A stretch of DNA of 64,000 nt from Enterococcus songbeiensis (GTDB lineage: Bacteria > Bacillota > Bacilli > Lactobacillales > Enterococcaceae), in the NCBI RefSeq assembly GCF_005405265.1, contig NZ_BJDS01000015.1, forward strand, positions 1 through 64,000, given 5' to 3'. A program made the position numbers and the translations under genes. This document shows, one piece after another, positions 23,157 to 31,362 of this stretch; within the stretch, counting starts at the first letter, position 1, and each line of letters opens with the position of its first letter. The notes beneath the pieces are model-generated. The model saw only the letters and a program-made list of their open reading frames with translations. It was not told the origin of the DNA and made no database searches.

Positions 23157-24033
23157 ATCAATTCTTAAACTGAAAAATTTAACCGTTGATTATGAAAAGA
23201 AACATCATCCTAAAAAACAGTTGATTCGCCACATAGATTTAGATATTCCAAAAGGGAAAATCGTGGGAATTGTTGGAGAGTCCGGCAGTGGCAAGAGTAT
23301 TTCAATGAAAGCAGCAATGAGTCTTTTACCAGACTATTTAAAAACTCATGCGGATTTATTTGAGTTTGCAGGTACTCCTGTTGAATTTGGGGACCATTTG
23401 CCGATCGCAATGATTTTCCAAGATCCTATGACGGCTTTAAATCCATTACGAACGATTGGCTACCATTTGACAGAAGTTATTGCTCGTTTTCAGAAAGTGA
23501 AGGGGGCGAAAGCGAAAGCTCTAGCGATTACGGAGCTTCAAAATGTTGGGATTCCTTTTCCAGAAAAACGGTTGAAACAGTATCCTCACGAACTCTCCGG
23601 TGGTATGCGGCAACGAGTCATGATTGCCATGGCATTTTTGGCACAACCTCAGTTTCTGATTGCAGATGAACCAACAACGGCATTAGATGTGACCATCCAA
23701 GCGCAAATTCTCTATTTGATTCGCAAATTGCAACAAGAAACAAATCTATCCGTGGTGCTCGTAACCCATGATTTTGGTGTTGTTGCTGGAATGAGTGAAT
23801 TCATCAAGGTGATGTATCAAGGGAAAATCGTTGAAGAAGGAACTACAGAAGAAATTTTTTACAACCCACAGCATGAATATACGAAAAAACTTTTAAAAGC
23901 CTCAACGATTGGCCGAAAAGGTGAAAGCTTATATAGTCTGCAAGCTGAGAAGCTCATTATTGCGGATAATTTAGTGAAGCATGAGCTTTCAGAAACACAT
24001 CATGTCTGGTTAGAAGGTGAAAACAATGAATGA
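23149..24033 (+). CDS. oppD: Opp-type ATPase D
   Basis: 294 aa from ATG 23149, with GGGAGG 10 nt upstream; ATG 23140 is only 1 nt from the ribosome site. Walker A GESGSGKS, Q-loop MIFQDPMTALNP, signature LSGGMRQR, Walker B LIADEPTTALD and H-loop VTHDFG are intact. The C-terminal oligopeptide-transporter extension has the Y..P.HEYTK.LL pattern. It pairs with the following OppF-like subunit. Confidence 0.9.
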   Translation: MTESILKLKNLTVDYEKKHHPKKQLIRHIDLDIPKGKIVGIVGESGSGKSISMKAAMSLLPDYLKTHADLFEFAGTPVEFGDHLPIAMIFQDPMTALNPLRTIGYHLTEVIARFQKVKGAKAKALAITELQNVGIPFPEKRLKQYPHELSGGMRQRVMIAMAFLAQPQFLIADEPTTALDVTIQAQILYLIRKLQQETNLSVVLVTHDFGVVAGMSEFIKVMYQGKIVEEGTTEEIFYNPQHEYTKKLLKASTIGRKGESLYSLQAEKLIIADNLVKHELSETHHVWLEGENNE

Positions 24034-24916
24034 ACTTATTCGGATAGAAAAAGCAAATAAAATCTTCGTGAAAAAGAGTCTTTTAAAAAACTCTCTACCG
24101 ATTCATGCAATCAATCAAGCAGATTTAACCATTTATCAAGGAGAAACGGTTGGTTTAGTAGGTGAATCAGGGAGCGGCAAGACAACCTTAGGCCGTAGTA
24201 TTTTGCAACTAGAAACCCTAACTAGTGGCGATATTTACTTTAAAGGAGTAAATTTAACTCAGGCAAATAAAAATCAACGACAAAAAGCGCAAAAGGATAT
24301 GCAAATTATTTATCAAGATCCTTACTCCTCGTTAAATCCAAATTTAACTGCCTTACAGTTAGTAATGGAACCGTTAGAATTGCAATTTTCTTCAGCAGAA
24401 GCGAAAAAAAGAGCGATGGAAGTGTTAGCGTTAGTCGGATTTACAGAGGAGGATGCAAATAAATTACCTTTTGCATTTAGTGGTGGGCAACGCCAACGTA
24501 TCGGGATTGCCAGAGCAGTAGCGACAAACCCGGAGTTTATTTTGTGTGATGAGCCAATTTCCGCACTGGACGTGTCGATTCAAGCGCAAATTATCAATTT
24601 ACTTGTTCAATTACAAAAGAAGTTTTCATTGACTTATTTATTCATCTCTCACGATTTATCAATGGTACGGTATATTTCTGATCGAATCGTAGTAATGTAT
24701 CAGGGAAAAATTCTTGAAGTCGGACCGGCAGAAGAATTGTTTATCAATCCACAACATGCTTATACCAAGAAATTATTACGGGCTATTCCAGAACCTGATC
24801 CAAAAAAAGCACGGAAAAATTTTTCGGAAATGGTTGAGGACTATCGATTTGATGAGAAAAAAACCCAATGGACAGAAGTTTCAGAAGGTCATTTTTATGC
24901 AAAGGAGATTTTATGA
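24026..24916 (+). CDS. oppF: Opp-type ATPase F
   Basis: 296 aa from ATG 24026 (GAAGGTGA 6-7 nt upstream), overlapping the oppD stop by 8 nt. Walker A GESGSGKTT, Q-loop IIYQDPYSSLNP, signature FSGGQRQR, Walker B ILCDEPISALD and H-loop ISHDLS are present. It has the C-terminal PQHAYTKKLLRAIPEPDP of OppF/DppF proteins. The stop overlaps the OsmC-like start. Confidence 0.9.
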   Translation: MNELIRIEKANKIFVKKSLLKNSLPIHAINQADLTIYQGETVGLVGESGSGKTTLGRSILQLETLTSGDIYFKGVNLTQANKNQRQKAQKDMQIIYQDPYSSLNPNLTALQLVMEPLELQFSSAEAKKRAMEVLALVGFTEEDANKLPFAFSGGQRQRIGIARAVATNPEFILCDEPISALDVSIQAQIINLLVQLQKKFSLTYLFISHDLSMVRYISDRIVVMYQGKILEVGPAEELFINPQHAYTKKLLRAIPEPDPKKARKNFSEMVEDYRFDEKKTQWTEVSEGHFYAKEIL

Positions 24917-25302
24917 TGGAAGAGATTCATTTGATTCAGGGAGAACATGGCATGGAGCTTCCCCGAGAAGAAGAAAATTGGGTGTTGCTCCGTAAATATG
25001 GGTATTCTCCTGTGCAGAGCCTTGTTGCAGCAGCAGGGGCTTGTGGAGCATACGTGTATCAAGACGTATTGAAAAATTCTAAGGTTCCGTATGTCTTTCA
25101 TGGCGTGGACATTAGTTATAGTCGTGATGAAACAAAGCAAAGTCATCCTCTTAAAGAAATCGCCATCCAGTTTAAGGTGACGGTCGATGAAGAATACAAA
25201 GGACGGGCCGAACGGGGCACTCGGCTGGTTTCTCGTTACTGCCCAGTTATTCAATCGTTGGACCCATCAATTAAAATTGTTGAGACAGTTGTTTTTGTTT
25301 AA
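24913..25302 (+). CDS. OsmC-like protein
   Basis: 129 aa from ATG 24913 (AAAGGAG 5 nt upstream; ATG 24916 is in frame). It has the OsmC/YhfA layout: SPVQSLVAAAGACGAYVYQD with one conserved Cys (GACG), a central beta-sheet, and RYCPVIQSL with the second Cys. These two cysteines form the thiol site that reduces organic or lipid hydroperoxides in this family. Its overlap with oppF makes it a fixed member of the transporter operon, which is unusual. A redox link to a sulfur-containing or glutathione-like substrate is conceivable but not shown. Confidence 0.75.
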   Translation: MMEEIHLIQGEHGMELPREEENWVLLRKYGYSPVQSLVAAAGACGAYVYQDVLKNSKVPYVFHGVDISYSRDETKQSHPLKEIAIQFKVTVDEEYKGRAERGTRLVSRYCPVIQSLDPSIKIVETVVFV

Positions 25303-25323
25303 AAATAAATAAGATTTTAGTGG

Positions 25324-25360
25324 AGAAAAAGCGATTGTGATTCTTGCAATGGCTTTTTCT
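25324..25360 (+). terminator. Terminator of the Opp operon
   Basis: agaaaaagc (25324-25332) and gctttttct (25352-25360) form a perfect 9-bp outer stem. An inner ATTG/CAAT pair closes it further. It lies 20 nt after the OsmC-like stop. Confidence 0.75.
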
Positions 25361-25462
25361 AGTATATTCTTTTTCCTCCGTTTATAGTAAAAGTTGGGAA
25401 ATACCTTTAGAAAAAGGGTATAATTAACTTGAAAATTCATAGGAAAATTTCTGAGGTGTAAA

Positions 25463-26134
25463 ATGAAAGGAATTATTTTTGATTTTAATGGGACCATGTT
25501 TCAAGATTCTCATTTACACGAAAAGGCTTGGATCGAAATGATTCAGCAATACTCTACGAATAAAATTTCTGAGCAAGAAATATTGTTAAATATCCATGGA
25601 CACACAAACGATCAAATTTTACGATACTTTATTTCAGCCGAATTGACGAATGCAGAGATTCAAAAATTATCGGATGAAAAGGAACAGTACTATCGTGAAT
25701 TGTGCCTGCAAGATTCCACACAACTTGTGCTAACTAGTGGGCTAGAAGCTGTTCTTGATATGTTTAAAGAGAAGAACATTCCTAGAACGATTGCTACCGC
25801 AACTGGAAGAGAAAACCTACTTTTTTATTTTGAAACATTTGATCTAGCCAAGTGGTTTGATTTAGAGAATGTTGTTTATGATGATGGTACTTTTGAAGGA
25901 AAACCAGAACCAGATATCTTTTTAAAAGCAGCAGAAAAAATTGATCTTTTGCCAGAAACCTGTGTGGTGATTGAGGATGCAGTTTCAGGAATCCTTGCCG
26001 CAGATCGGGCAAAAATCGGAAAAATTATTGCCATCGATCCAAGCGGAAAAAATCGTCTTCTTTTTCAGAAAGAAAACTTGAGAATCGATGCGTTGATCGA
26101 GAATTTTGATGGTTTTCCAATGGGGTTGTTTTAG
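25463..26134 (+). CDS. HAD-superfamily hydrolase (beta-phosphoglucomutase-like)
   Basis: 223 aa. Motif I is FDFNGTM: Asp7 is the nucleophile but the usual second Asp (acid/base) is Asn9. Other motifs are intact: TATG.EN after the cap, Lys in FEGKPEPDIF, and VVIEDAVSGILAA (motif IV acidic pair). The cap is the four-helix type of subclass IA, as in beta-PGM and phosphoglycolate phosphatases. The Asn change suggests altered chemistry, although some Lactobacillales HADs share it. It has its own transcript between a terminator and a long hairpin. The substrate is probably a sugar phosphate, judged only from the neighbouring sugar operon. Confidence 0.8.
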   Translation: MKGIIFDFNGTMFQDSHLHEKAWIEMIQQYSTNKISEQEILLNIHGHTNDQILRYFISAELTNAEIQKLSDEKEQYYRELCLQDSTQLVLTSGLEAVLDMFKEKNIPRTIATATGRENLLFYFETFDLAKWFDLENVVYDDGTFEGKPEPDIFLKAAEKIDLLPETCVVIEDAVSGILAADRAKIGKIIAIDPSGKNRLLFQKENLRIDALIENFDGFPMGLF

Positions 26135-26176
26135 AATAATGGGGAATGTTAAGCCATTTATCAGTTAAAACAGGTT

Positions 26177-26226
26177 GTATCCAAGAAATTTCAGGTTAAA
26201 GAAAGTGCCTGGAATTTCTTGGATAC
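26177..26226. repeat. Long near-perfect hairpin without a T-run
   Basis: The 19-nt arms gtatccaagaaatttcagg (26177-26195) and cctggaatttcttggatac (26208-26226) pair at 18 of 19 positions around a 12-nt loop. No U-tract follows on either strand, so it is not a standard terminator. It may stabilise the HAD mRNA end or be a mobile palindromic unit. Confidence 0.6.
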
Positions 26227-26295
26227 ATAGGTGTGAGGAAGTATAAAGTTTGTGGAAAGGTTTCTACGGGAAGTGTTAGATTGTAATAATAAAAA

Positions 26296-26307
26296 TGAAC
26301 CGGTTCA
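26296..26307. promoter_or_regulatory. LacI-type operator 1
   Basis: TGAACCGGTTCA, a perfect 12-bp palindrome with the central CG typical of LacI/GalR sites. An identical copy lies 65 bp downstream. Confidence 0.75.
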
Positions 26308-26326
26308 TTTTTATTTGCAAAATCTA

Positions 26327-26355
26327 TTGTATTTTTTGTAATCGTTTGCTATTAT
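26327..26355 (+). promoter_or_regulatory. Promoter of the beta-glucoside operon
   Basis: TTGTAT (26327-26332), a 17-bp spacer, TATTAT (26350-26355), bracketed by the two LacI-type operators. The expected start point falls inside operator 2. Confidence 0.65.
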
Positions 26356-26360
26356 ACTTT

Positions 26361-26372
26361 TGAACCGGTTCA
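26361..26372. promoter_or_regulatory. LacI-type operator 2
   Basis: TGAACCGGTTCA again, spanning the predicted transcription start. With copy 1 it would allow a repression loop of about six helical turns by the LacI-family regulator encoded at 30155. Confidence 0.75.
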
Positions 26373-26398
26373 AAAAAAGAAAAAAAAGGAGAATTCTT

Positions 26399-27733
26399 AT
26401 GAAATTTGTAGATAAGGTATCTGAGAAATTATTGCCAATTGTGTCAAAAATCAATGGTCAACGGCATTTGCTGGCAATTCGTGATGCATTTATTATTACT
26501 ATGCCACTAGTTATGGCTGCATCATTTATGGTTTTATTAAACGCTTTGATTTTTTCAAATGTTGCAGTCCAAAAATTTGTGGACTTAAGTTTTTTATCAG
26601 AGTTGGCTGTCATTGTAAATAATGGAACGATGAGTATTTTGGCAATTATTGTTTGTTACAATATCGGAGTAAATTTGGCTAATTATTATATTAAGACAAA
26701 GGTAATCGATGATCCATCTTTTAGTGCCGTTCATGCTGGCGTTTTGAGTTTGGCAACAATGTTCATCTTAATGCCTGTCAATACAGTGGTTACTTTACTT
26801 GATGGTAACACAGCTGATGCCACTGGTGTTTTTCCTCAAGCACTTACTTCTAGTTCAGGTTTAGCTACCGCGATGATTTGTGCTCTATTGAGTACGGAAT
26901 TATTTGTCCACTTAGCAAAATATAAAAAATTAAAAATTAAAATGCCGGATGGGGTACCACCAGCAGTTGCAACATCCTTTAATTCGCTAGTTCCTGAAGT
27001 TTTGGTTATTTTAGTTTTTGGTGTTTTTGTTTTTATTCTAAAAAAGCTGACAGGTTTGAATGTACCAGACTTAATTAATTTGGCAATCCAAACGCCATTA
27101 AGAGGATTTGTCCTCTCGGTACCAGGAATGCTGTTTTTACAATTCTTTTCCGATTTCTTGTGGGTATTTGGAATGCACGGATCAAGTATTTTAGCGCCAA
27201 TTAAACAAGCACCGATGCTACAATCTATCGAAGAAAATATGACTGCTTTTCAAAATCATGAAGCAATTCCAAACATCATTACAGAACCATTTGCAAATGC
27301 TTTTGGACTGATTGGCGGTGGAGGTTGTATTTTACCATTAGTCATCGCAATTTTGTGGGTATCTCGTCGCCGTGATGAACGACAAATTGCCAAACTGGGA
27401 TTAACTACTTGCCTTTTCAATATCACAGAGCCTGTAATGTTCGGTTTGCCTGTTGTTATGAATCCAATTTTCATGATTCCTTGCGCACTAATTCCTTCCA
27501 TCAATTTGATTATTGCTTATTTTGCAACGAGCATTGGTCTGGTAGGAAAAACGGTTGCAGCAGCCCCATGGATTACACCGCCAATTATTCAATCTGTGAT
27601 TGCTACTGGAGGGGATATCATGGCTGGCATCTTGACTGTGCTATTAATAGTATTAGATATATTCTTGTTTATGCCATTTGTTATGGCTTCTAACAAAGCT
27701 GCACAAATGAGAGGAGACGAGTTGATTGGTTAA
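26399..27733 (+). CDS. PTS EIIC permease, lactose/cellobiose family
   Basis: 444 aa from ATG 26399 with AAAGGAG 6 nt upstream; the frame extends to TTG 26360 inside the operator and is not credible there. It opens MKFVDKVSEKLLPIVSKING, the LicC/CelB-type start, followed by RDAFIITMPLVMAASF. The family strings FSDFLWVFGMHGSSIL, NIITEPFANAFG and NITEPVMFGLPVVMNP (the GITEP-like substrate loop) are present. About ten spans. It would import a beta-glucoside with phosphorylation, but no EIIA or EIIB gene is nearby, so it must borrow them. The GH3 gene overlaps its 3' end. Confidence 0.9.
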   Translation: MKFVDKVSEKLLPIVSKINGQRHLLAIRDAFIITMPLVMAASFMVLLNALIFSNVAVQKFVDLSFLSELAVIVNNGTMSILAIIVCYNIGVNLANYYIKTKVIDDPSFSAVHAGVLSLATMFILMPVNTVVTLLDGNTADATGVFPQALTSSSGLATAMICALLSTELFVHLAKYKKLKIKMPDGVPPAVATSFNSLVPEVLVILVFGVFVFILKKLTGLNVPDLINLAIQTPLRGFVLSVPGMLFLQFFSDFLWVFGMHGSSILAPIKQAPMLQSIEENMTAFQNHEAIPNIITEPFANAFGLIGGGGCILPLVIAILWVSRRRDERQIAKLGLTTCLFNITEPVMFGLPVVMNPIFMIPCALIPSINLIIAYFATSIGLVGKTVAAAPWITPPIIQSVIATGGDIMAGILTVLLIVLDIFLFMPFVMASNKAAQMRGDELIG

Positions 27734-30023
27734 ATATCCTTATCAAAATCCTGATCTAGTTATCAGAGAACGGGTTGAGGATCTTATGAGTCGACTATCT
27801 TTAAAAGAAAAAGTCGGTCAAGTGAACCAACATCTGTATGGTTGGGAATGTTATGAAAAACAGGCAGACGGGTCGGTGGTGTTGACAGATAAATTCAAAA
27901 ACCATGTTAAATGGGGAGGCGGAATTGGCGCACTTTATGGGTTGTTTCGGGCTGATCCTTGGTCTAAAGTTAGTTTTGATAGTGGAATTGCCCCGGAAGA
28001 TAGTTGGAAACTTGTTAATCAAGTGCAAAAATATGTGATGAGTCAATCACGTTGGCAGATTCCGGCATTGATTGTAGAGGAATGCCCGCATGGACATCAA
28101 GGACTTGGCGGAGTATCCTATCCAACAAATTTGGGTAGAGGGAATACTTTTAACGCAGAGCTAGTAGAAAATTCAAGTCACTTAATGGCAAAGGAACTTG
28201 CAGCTAAAGGAGTTCATTTGGCTCTAGTTTCTACTTTAGACTTAGCTAAAGATCCTCGTTGGGGACGGTCGGAAGAATGTTTTGGAGAAGATCCTATTTT
28301 AGCAGCAAAGATGAGTGAAGCTGTTGTTTCTGGTTTTCAGGGAAACTTAATCAGTGACAGTGTCTCTTATTTAGACCAAACAATAGCTGAGATTCAAAAA
28401 AAGCCAGAACAAATTGGGGTTGTTTTGAAACATTGTATAGCGCAAGGGGAAGCGCTCGGTGGACATAACTCTGGAACAGTCACAATTGGAGGTCGTGAGT
28501 TTAATGATATCTACTTACCACTTTTGAAAAGTACACGTAATGCGGTCGGTGTTATGGCGGCATACAATGATATTGACGGAGTACCATGTCACATCAATGG
28601 GGAACTATTTCAAAAAGTGATGCGAAAAGAAATGGGATATCAAGGCTTAGTCATGGCTGACGGCGTTGCACTTGATCGATTGGAAGACGTGTTTCGTACA
28701 GCAATTGAAGGAGCGAAAGCTGCTTTAGAGGCTGGCATTGATTTAAGTTTATGGGACCAAACTTATCTGCAAATTGCAGAAGGCATAGAAAAAAATATCA
28801 TAGCAGAAGCTGATTTAGATGCTGCTTGTGCCAATGTTTTAGGGATCAAATTTTTACTAGGCCTTTTTGATAATCCTGTTGTGAAAGCCCCAGGGGGAAA
28901 ATTCGAAAAGTTATTGGTAGAATCTCAGAAAATGAACTTACAAGTGGCAGAAGAATCTTTGACATTGATAAAAAATGATGGGATTTTACCGCTGAAACAA
29001 AAACTTAATAAAATAGCGGTAGTTGGCCCGAGTGGGAACGGATTGTATGAGTTGCTTGGTGATTATACAGCTCCTCAAGCCGATTCTTTAGCTGATCGTT
29101 CCATCTATCATCAAGTTAAGACTCATTTTCCCCAGTCAGAAGTTGTCTATGCGGAAGGCTGTGAGGTCCGAAATTCGGAAAATCAAGAACAGAAAATTAC
29201 GGCAGCAATAACAGCTTGTCAAGATGCAGATGTAATCATATTGGTACTAGGTGGATCCAGTGCACGTAATTTTAATATGGAATTTTTAAAAAATGGCGCT
29301 GTTTCTTCAAAGGGAATCAATATGGACTCCGGAGAGAATGTTGATGTGGCATCACTCACGTTGGGCGGACATCAGTTGAATTTGTTGGAACAGATTCACA
29401 GGTTAAATAAGCCAGTAGTGAGCATTTTGATTCAAGGTCGTCCATATGATATTCGTAAAGTTGAAGCGGCATCGAATGCTGTTTTAATTGGGTGGTTCCC
29501 CGGTCAACAAGGCGGAGCAGCTATCGCAAGAACATTATCCGGATTAAATAATCCGAGTGGGCGTTTGAGTATAAGCTATCCGCGTAATTCTGAGCAATTG
29601 CCAGTTTACTATTATCAACGAGCAGCTTCTAAAAAAGATGATTATTATGATGAATCTGGGGCACCGCTTCATGAGTTTGGTTATGGACTTTCCTATACAG
29701 AGTTTCTCTACGATGACTTGCAAATTAGTAAAAATTCTGACAAAATAACAGTGAATATAACTGTAAAAAATAATGGCATTTGCGCTGGGAAAGAAAGTGT
29801 ACTATTTTTTGTCCGTTTGTTAGGTGGATCTGTGATTCAACGACACAAGCTGTTAAAAGATTTTGTGAAAGTAAATTTAGAACCTGGAGAGAGTCGGAGA
29901 ATCAGGTTTGATTTACCAACTACTCAGTTGACCTATACAGATTTTGATCAAACTGTGAAGGTAGCCGAAGGGTGTCGTGTTTTGATTGGTAATTTAACGA
30001 AAGAAATTTTTTTCACTAAGTAG
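27726..30023 (+). CDS. GH3 beta-glucosidase
   Basis: 765 aa from TTG 27726 (GAGGAG about 10 nt upstream), overlapping the EIIC stop by 8 nt. The N-terminal (alpha/beta)8 domain has LSLKEKVGQVNQHLYGWECY, the substrate Lys-His region VLKHCIAQGEALGGHN, and the nucleophile Asp in QGLVMADGVALDRL. The second alpha/beta sandwich includes LLGDYTAPQADSLADRSIYH. GWFPGQQGGAAIARTLSGLNNPSGRL and the C-terminal fibronectin-III-like domain (FGYGLSYTEF...) complete the usual three-domain layout. No signal peptide, so cytoplasmic. It hydrolyses unphosphorylated beta-glucosides, which is an odd partner for a PTS permease. Confidence 0.9.
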   Translation: MVKYPYQNPDLVIRERVEDLMSRLSLKEKVGQVNQHLYGWECYEKQADGSVVLTDKFKNHVKWGGGIGALYGLFRADPWSKVSFDSGIAPEDSWKLVNQVQKYVMSQSRWQIPALIVEECPHGHQGLGGVSYPTNLGRGNTFNAELVENSSHLMAKELAAKGVHLALVSTLDLAKDPRWGRSEECFGEDPILAAKMSEAVVSGFQGNLISDSVSYLDQTIAEIQKKPEQIGVVLKHCIAQGEALGGHNSGTVTIGGREFNDIYLPLLKSTRNAVGVMAAYNDIDGVPCHINGELFQKVMRKEMGYQGLVMADGVALDRLEDVFRTAIEGAKAALEAGIDLSLWDQTYLQIAEGIEKNIIAEADLDAACANVLGIKFLLGLFDNPVVKAPGGKFEKLLVESQKMNLQVAEESLTLIKNDGILPLKQKLNKIAVVGPSGNGLYELLGDYTAPQADSLADRSIYHQVKTHFPQSEVVYAEGCEVRNSENQEQKITAAITACQDADVIILVLGGSSARNFNMEFLKNGAVSSKGINMDSGENVDVASLTLGGHQLNLLEQIHRLNKPVVSILIQGRPYDIRKVEAASNAVLIGWFPGQQGGAAIARTLSGLNNPSGRLSISYPRNSEQLPVYYYQRAASKKDDYYDESGAPLHEFGYGLSYTEFLYDDLQISKNSDKITVNITVKNNGICAGKESVLFFVRLLGGSVIQRHKLLKDFVKVNLEPGESRRIRFDLPTTQLTYTDFDQTVKVAEGCRVLIGNLTKEIFFTK

Positions 30024-30154
30024 CGTCTTTTTTTGGATTAATCATCATATAAGATCTATCTTTCTACAAATATTAAGTTAATCAGGTCTTTATTAGCTAC
30101 TTATGTTTCAAAAAGACTATTTTATTACTAGATTATTGGAGAGGAAGTGGAAGC

Positions 30155-31123
30155 ATGTCATCTATCCGAGAAGTGGCGAGAATGGCTGGAGTGTCAATTG
30201 GAAGTGTGTCTCGCTATTTAAATGGTCAGCAGTTAAAAGAAGCTAATATGCAAAAAATTGCGACAGCTATTGAACAGCTGGATTATAAAGAAAATATTAT
30301 TGCTAAAGGATTGAAAAATAATCGCAGTTATTCGGTCGGTCTATTGATGAACAGCATCTCCAGTCAATTTGGTGCAGAAACAGTGAGCGCAATCGAAGAA
30401 GTTATGGAAGCTAATGGATATTCTATTCTTTTAAGTGGATTTAAGGGTGATATGTCAATGGTGAATAAGAAGATTGACTATTTGATGCGTCATTCTGTGG
30501 ATGGTCTGATTGTTTTTATGTCGGAGCAAGAGTGGGACGGTATGGAGCGACTAGCTGAACTTCCAATTCCAGTACTGACTATTAACAGTCCAGTTCAACT
30601 AGAGGGTGTTGATCGAGTGCAGGTTGCCGACTTTGAGAGTGTATCAACGGTTGTCGAACATTTTATAACGAATGGTCATCACCGTATTGGAATTTTAGCA
30701 GCCCCACAAAATGATTTTGTGGCTAGAGAACGCTTAGCAGGAGCTGAAAGTGCCGTAGCAAGACATCCTGAAACAAAATTAATTGTAGAATTTGGAGATT
30801 ATTCCCGTTTAAGTGGCTACCATGGTGCTGCAAAATTATTGAAGCAAGATATTACCGCTCTTGTGGTAACCAACTATAATATGGCAATGGGCGTGTTGGA
30901 GTTTTTACAACATACGGATGATCCTCGAAAAGAGGGACTAATTTTAGCACATTATGATTATACTAGTGAGATGGCAGAATTTCTAAAGGATCGAATTGTA
31001 ATCAAGGCACCAACAAAAATGATAGGTCAACTTTGTTCGGAAAGAATGTTGACACGCATGAATGATGCAACTTTACCTAGCACTCAAAATTTATTAGTAA
31101 AAAATGAAATATTCGGAATATAA
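30155..31123 (+). CDS. LacI-family regulator
   Basis: 322 aa with GAGAGG upstream. Residues 1-50 are a LacI headpiece, SSIREVARMAGVSIGSVSRYLNG with the hinge helix. The periplasmic-binding-like domain contains SYSVGLLMNSISSQFG, DGLIVFMSEQEWDGM and NGHHRIGILAAPQ. It is the probable ligand-responsive repressor of the EIIC/GH3 promoter, whose two TGAACCGGTTCA palindromes have the symmetry this family binds. No copy of that operator was seen before its own gene or before GH1. Confidence 0.9.
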   Translation: MSSIREVARMAGVSIGSVSRYLNGQQLKEANMQKIATAIEQLDYKENIIAKGLKNNRSYSVGLLMNSISSQFGAETVSAIEEVMEANGYSILLSGFKGDMSMVNKKIDYLMRHSVDGLIVFMSEQEWDGMERLAELPIPVLTINSPVQLEGVDRVQVADFESVSTVVEHFITNGHHRIGILAAPQNDFVARERLAGAESAVARHPETKLIVEFGDYSRLSGYHGAAKLLKQDITALVVTNYNMAMGVLEFLQHTDDPRKEGLILAHYDYTSEMAEFLKDRIVIKAPTKMIGQLCSERMLTRMNDATLPSTQNLLVKNEIFGI

Positions 31124-31236
31124 ATTCCTTTGCTAAAAGGCTGGAATTTTTTGAATAGTTTTTGAAAGTAGAAGTGGTATTTTTTTAGTTAGGTAAAAGA
31201 ATACAGGCATAGTGAAAAATGGTTAAGATATGTAAT

Positions 31237-31280
31237 AATACTGAACGCTTATTGGAGAAATAAGCGTTCAGTATTTTAAA
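31237..31280 (+). terminator. Terminator after the LacI gene
   Basis: aatactgaacgcttatt (31237-31253) and aataagcgttcagtatt (31259-31275) are perfectly complementary over 17 bp with a 5-nt loop. The T-tract is short. It separates the LacI gene from GH1. Confidence 0.8.
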
Positions 31281-31362
31281 ATGCCTCTATTCATGGGGAA
31301 CAACGAGAATGGAGCAGGGGCCATTCTGAAAACAATAAGGTCATTTAATAGGAGGAACACAT

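Noticed and set aside
26177-26226. Rho-independent terminator of the HAD gene
   Set aside because: The stem is excellent but no T-run follows on either strand.
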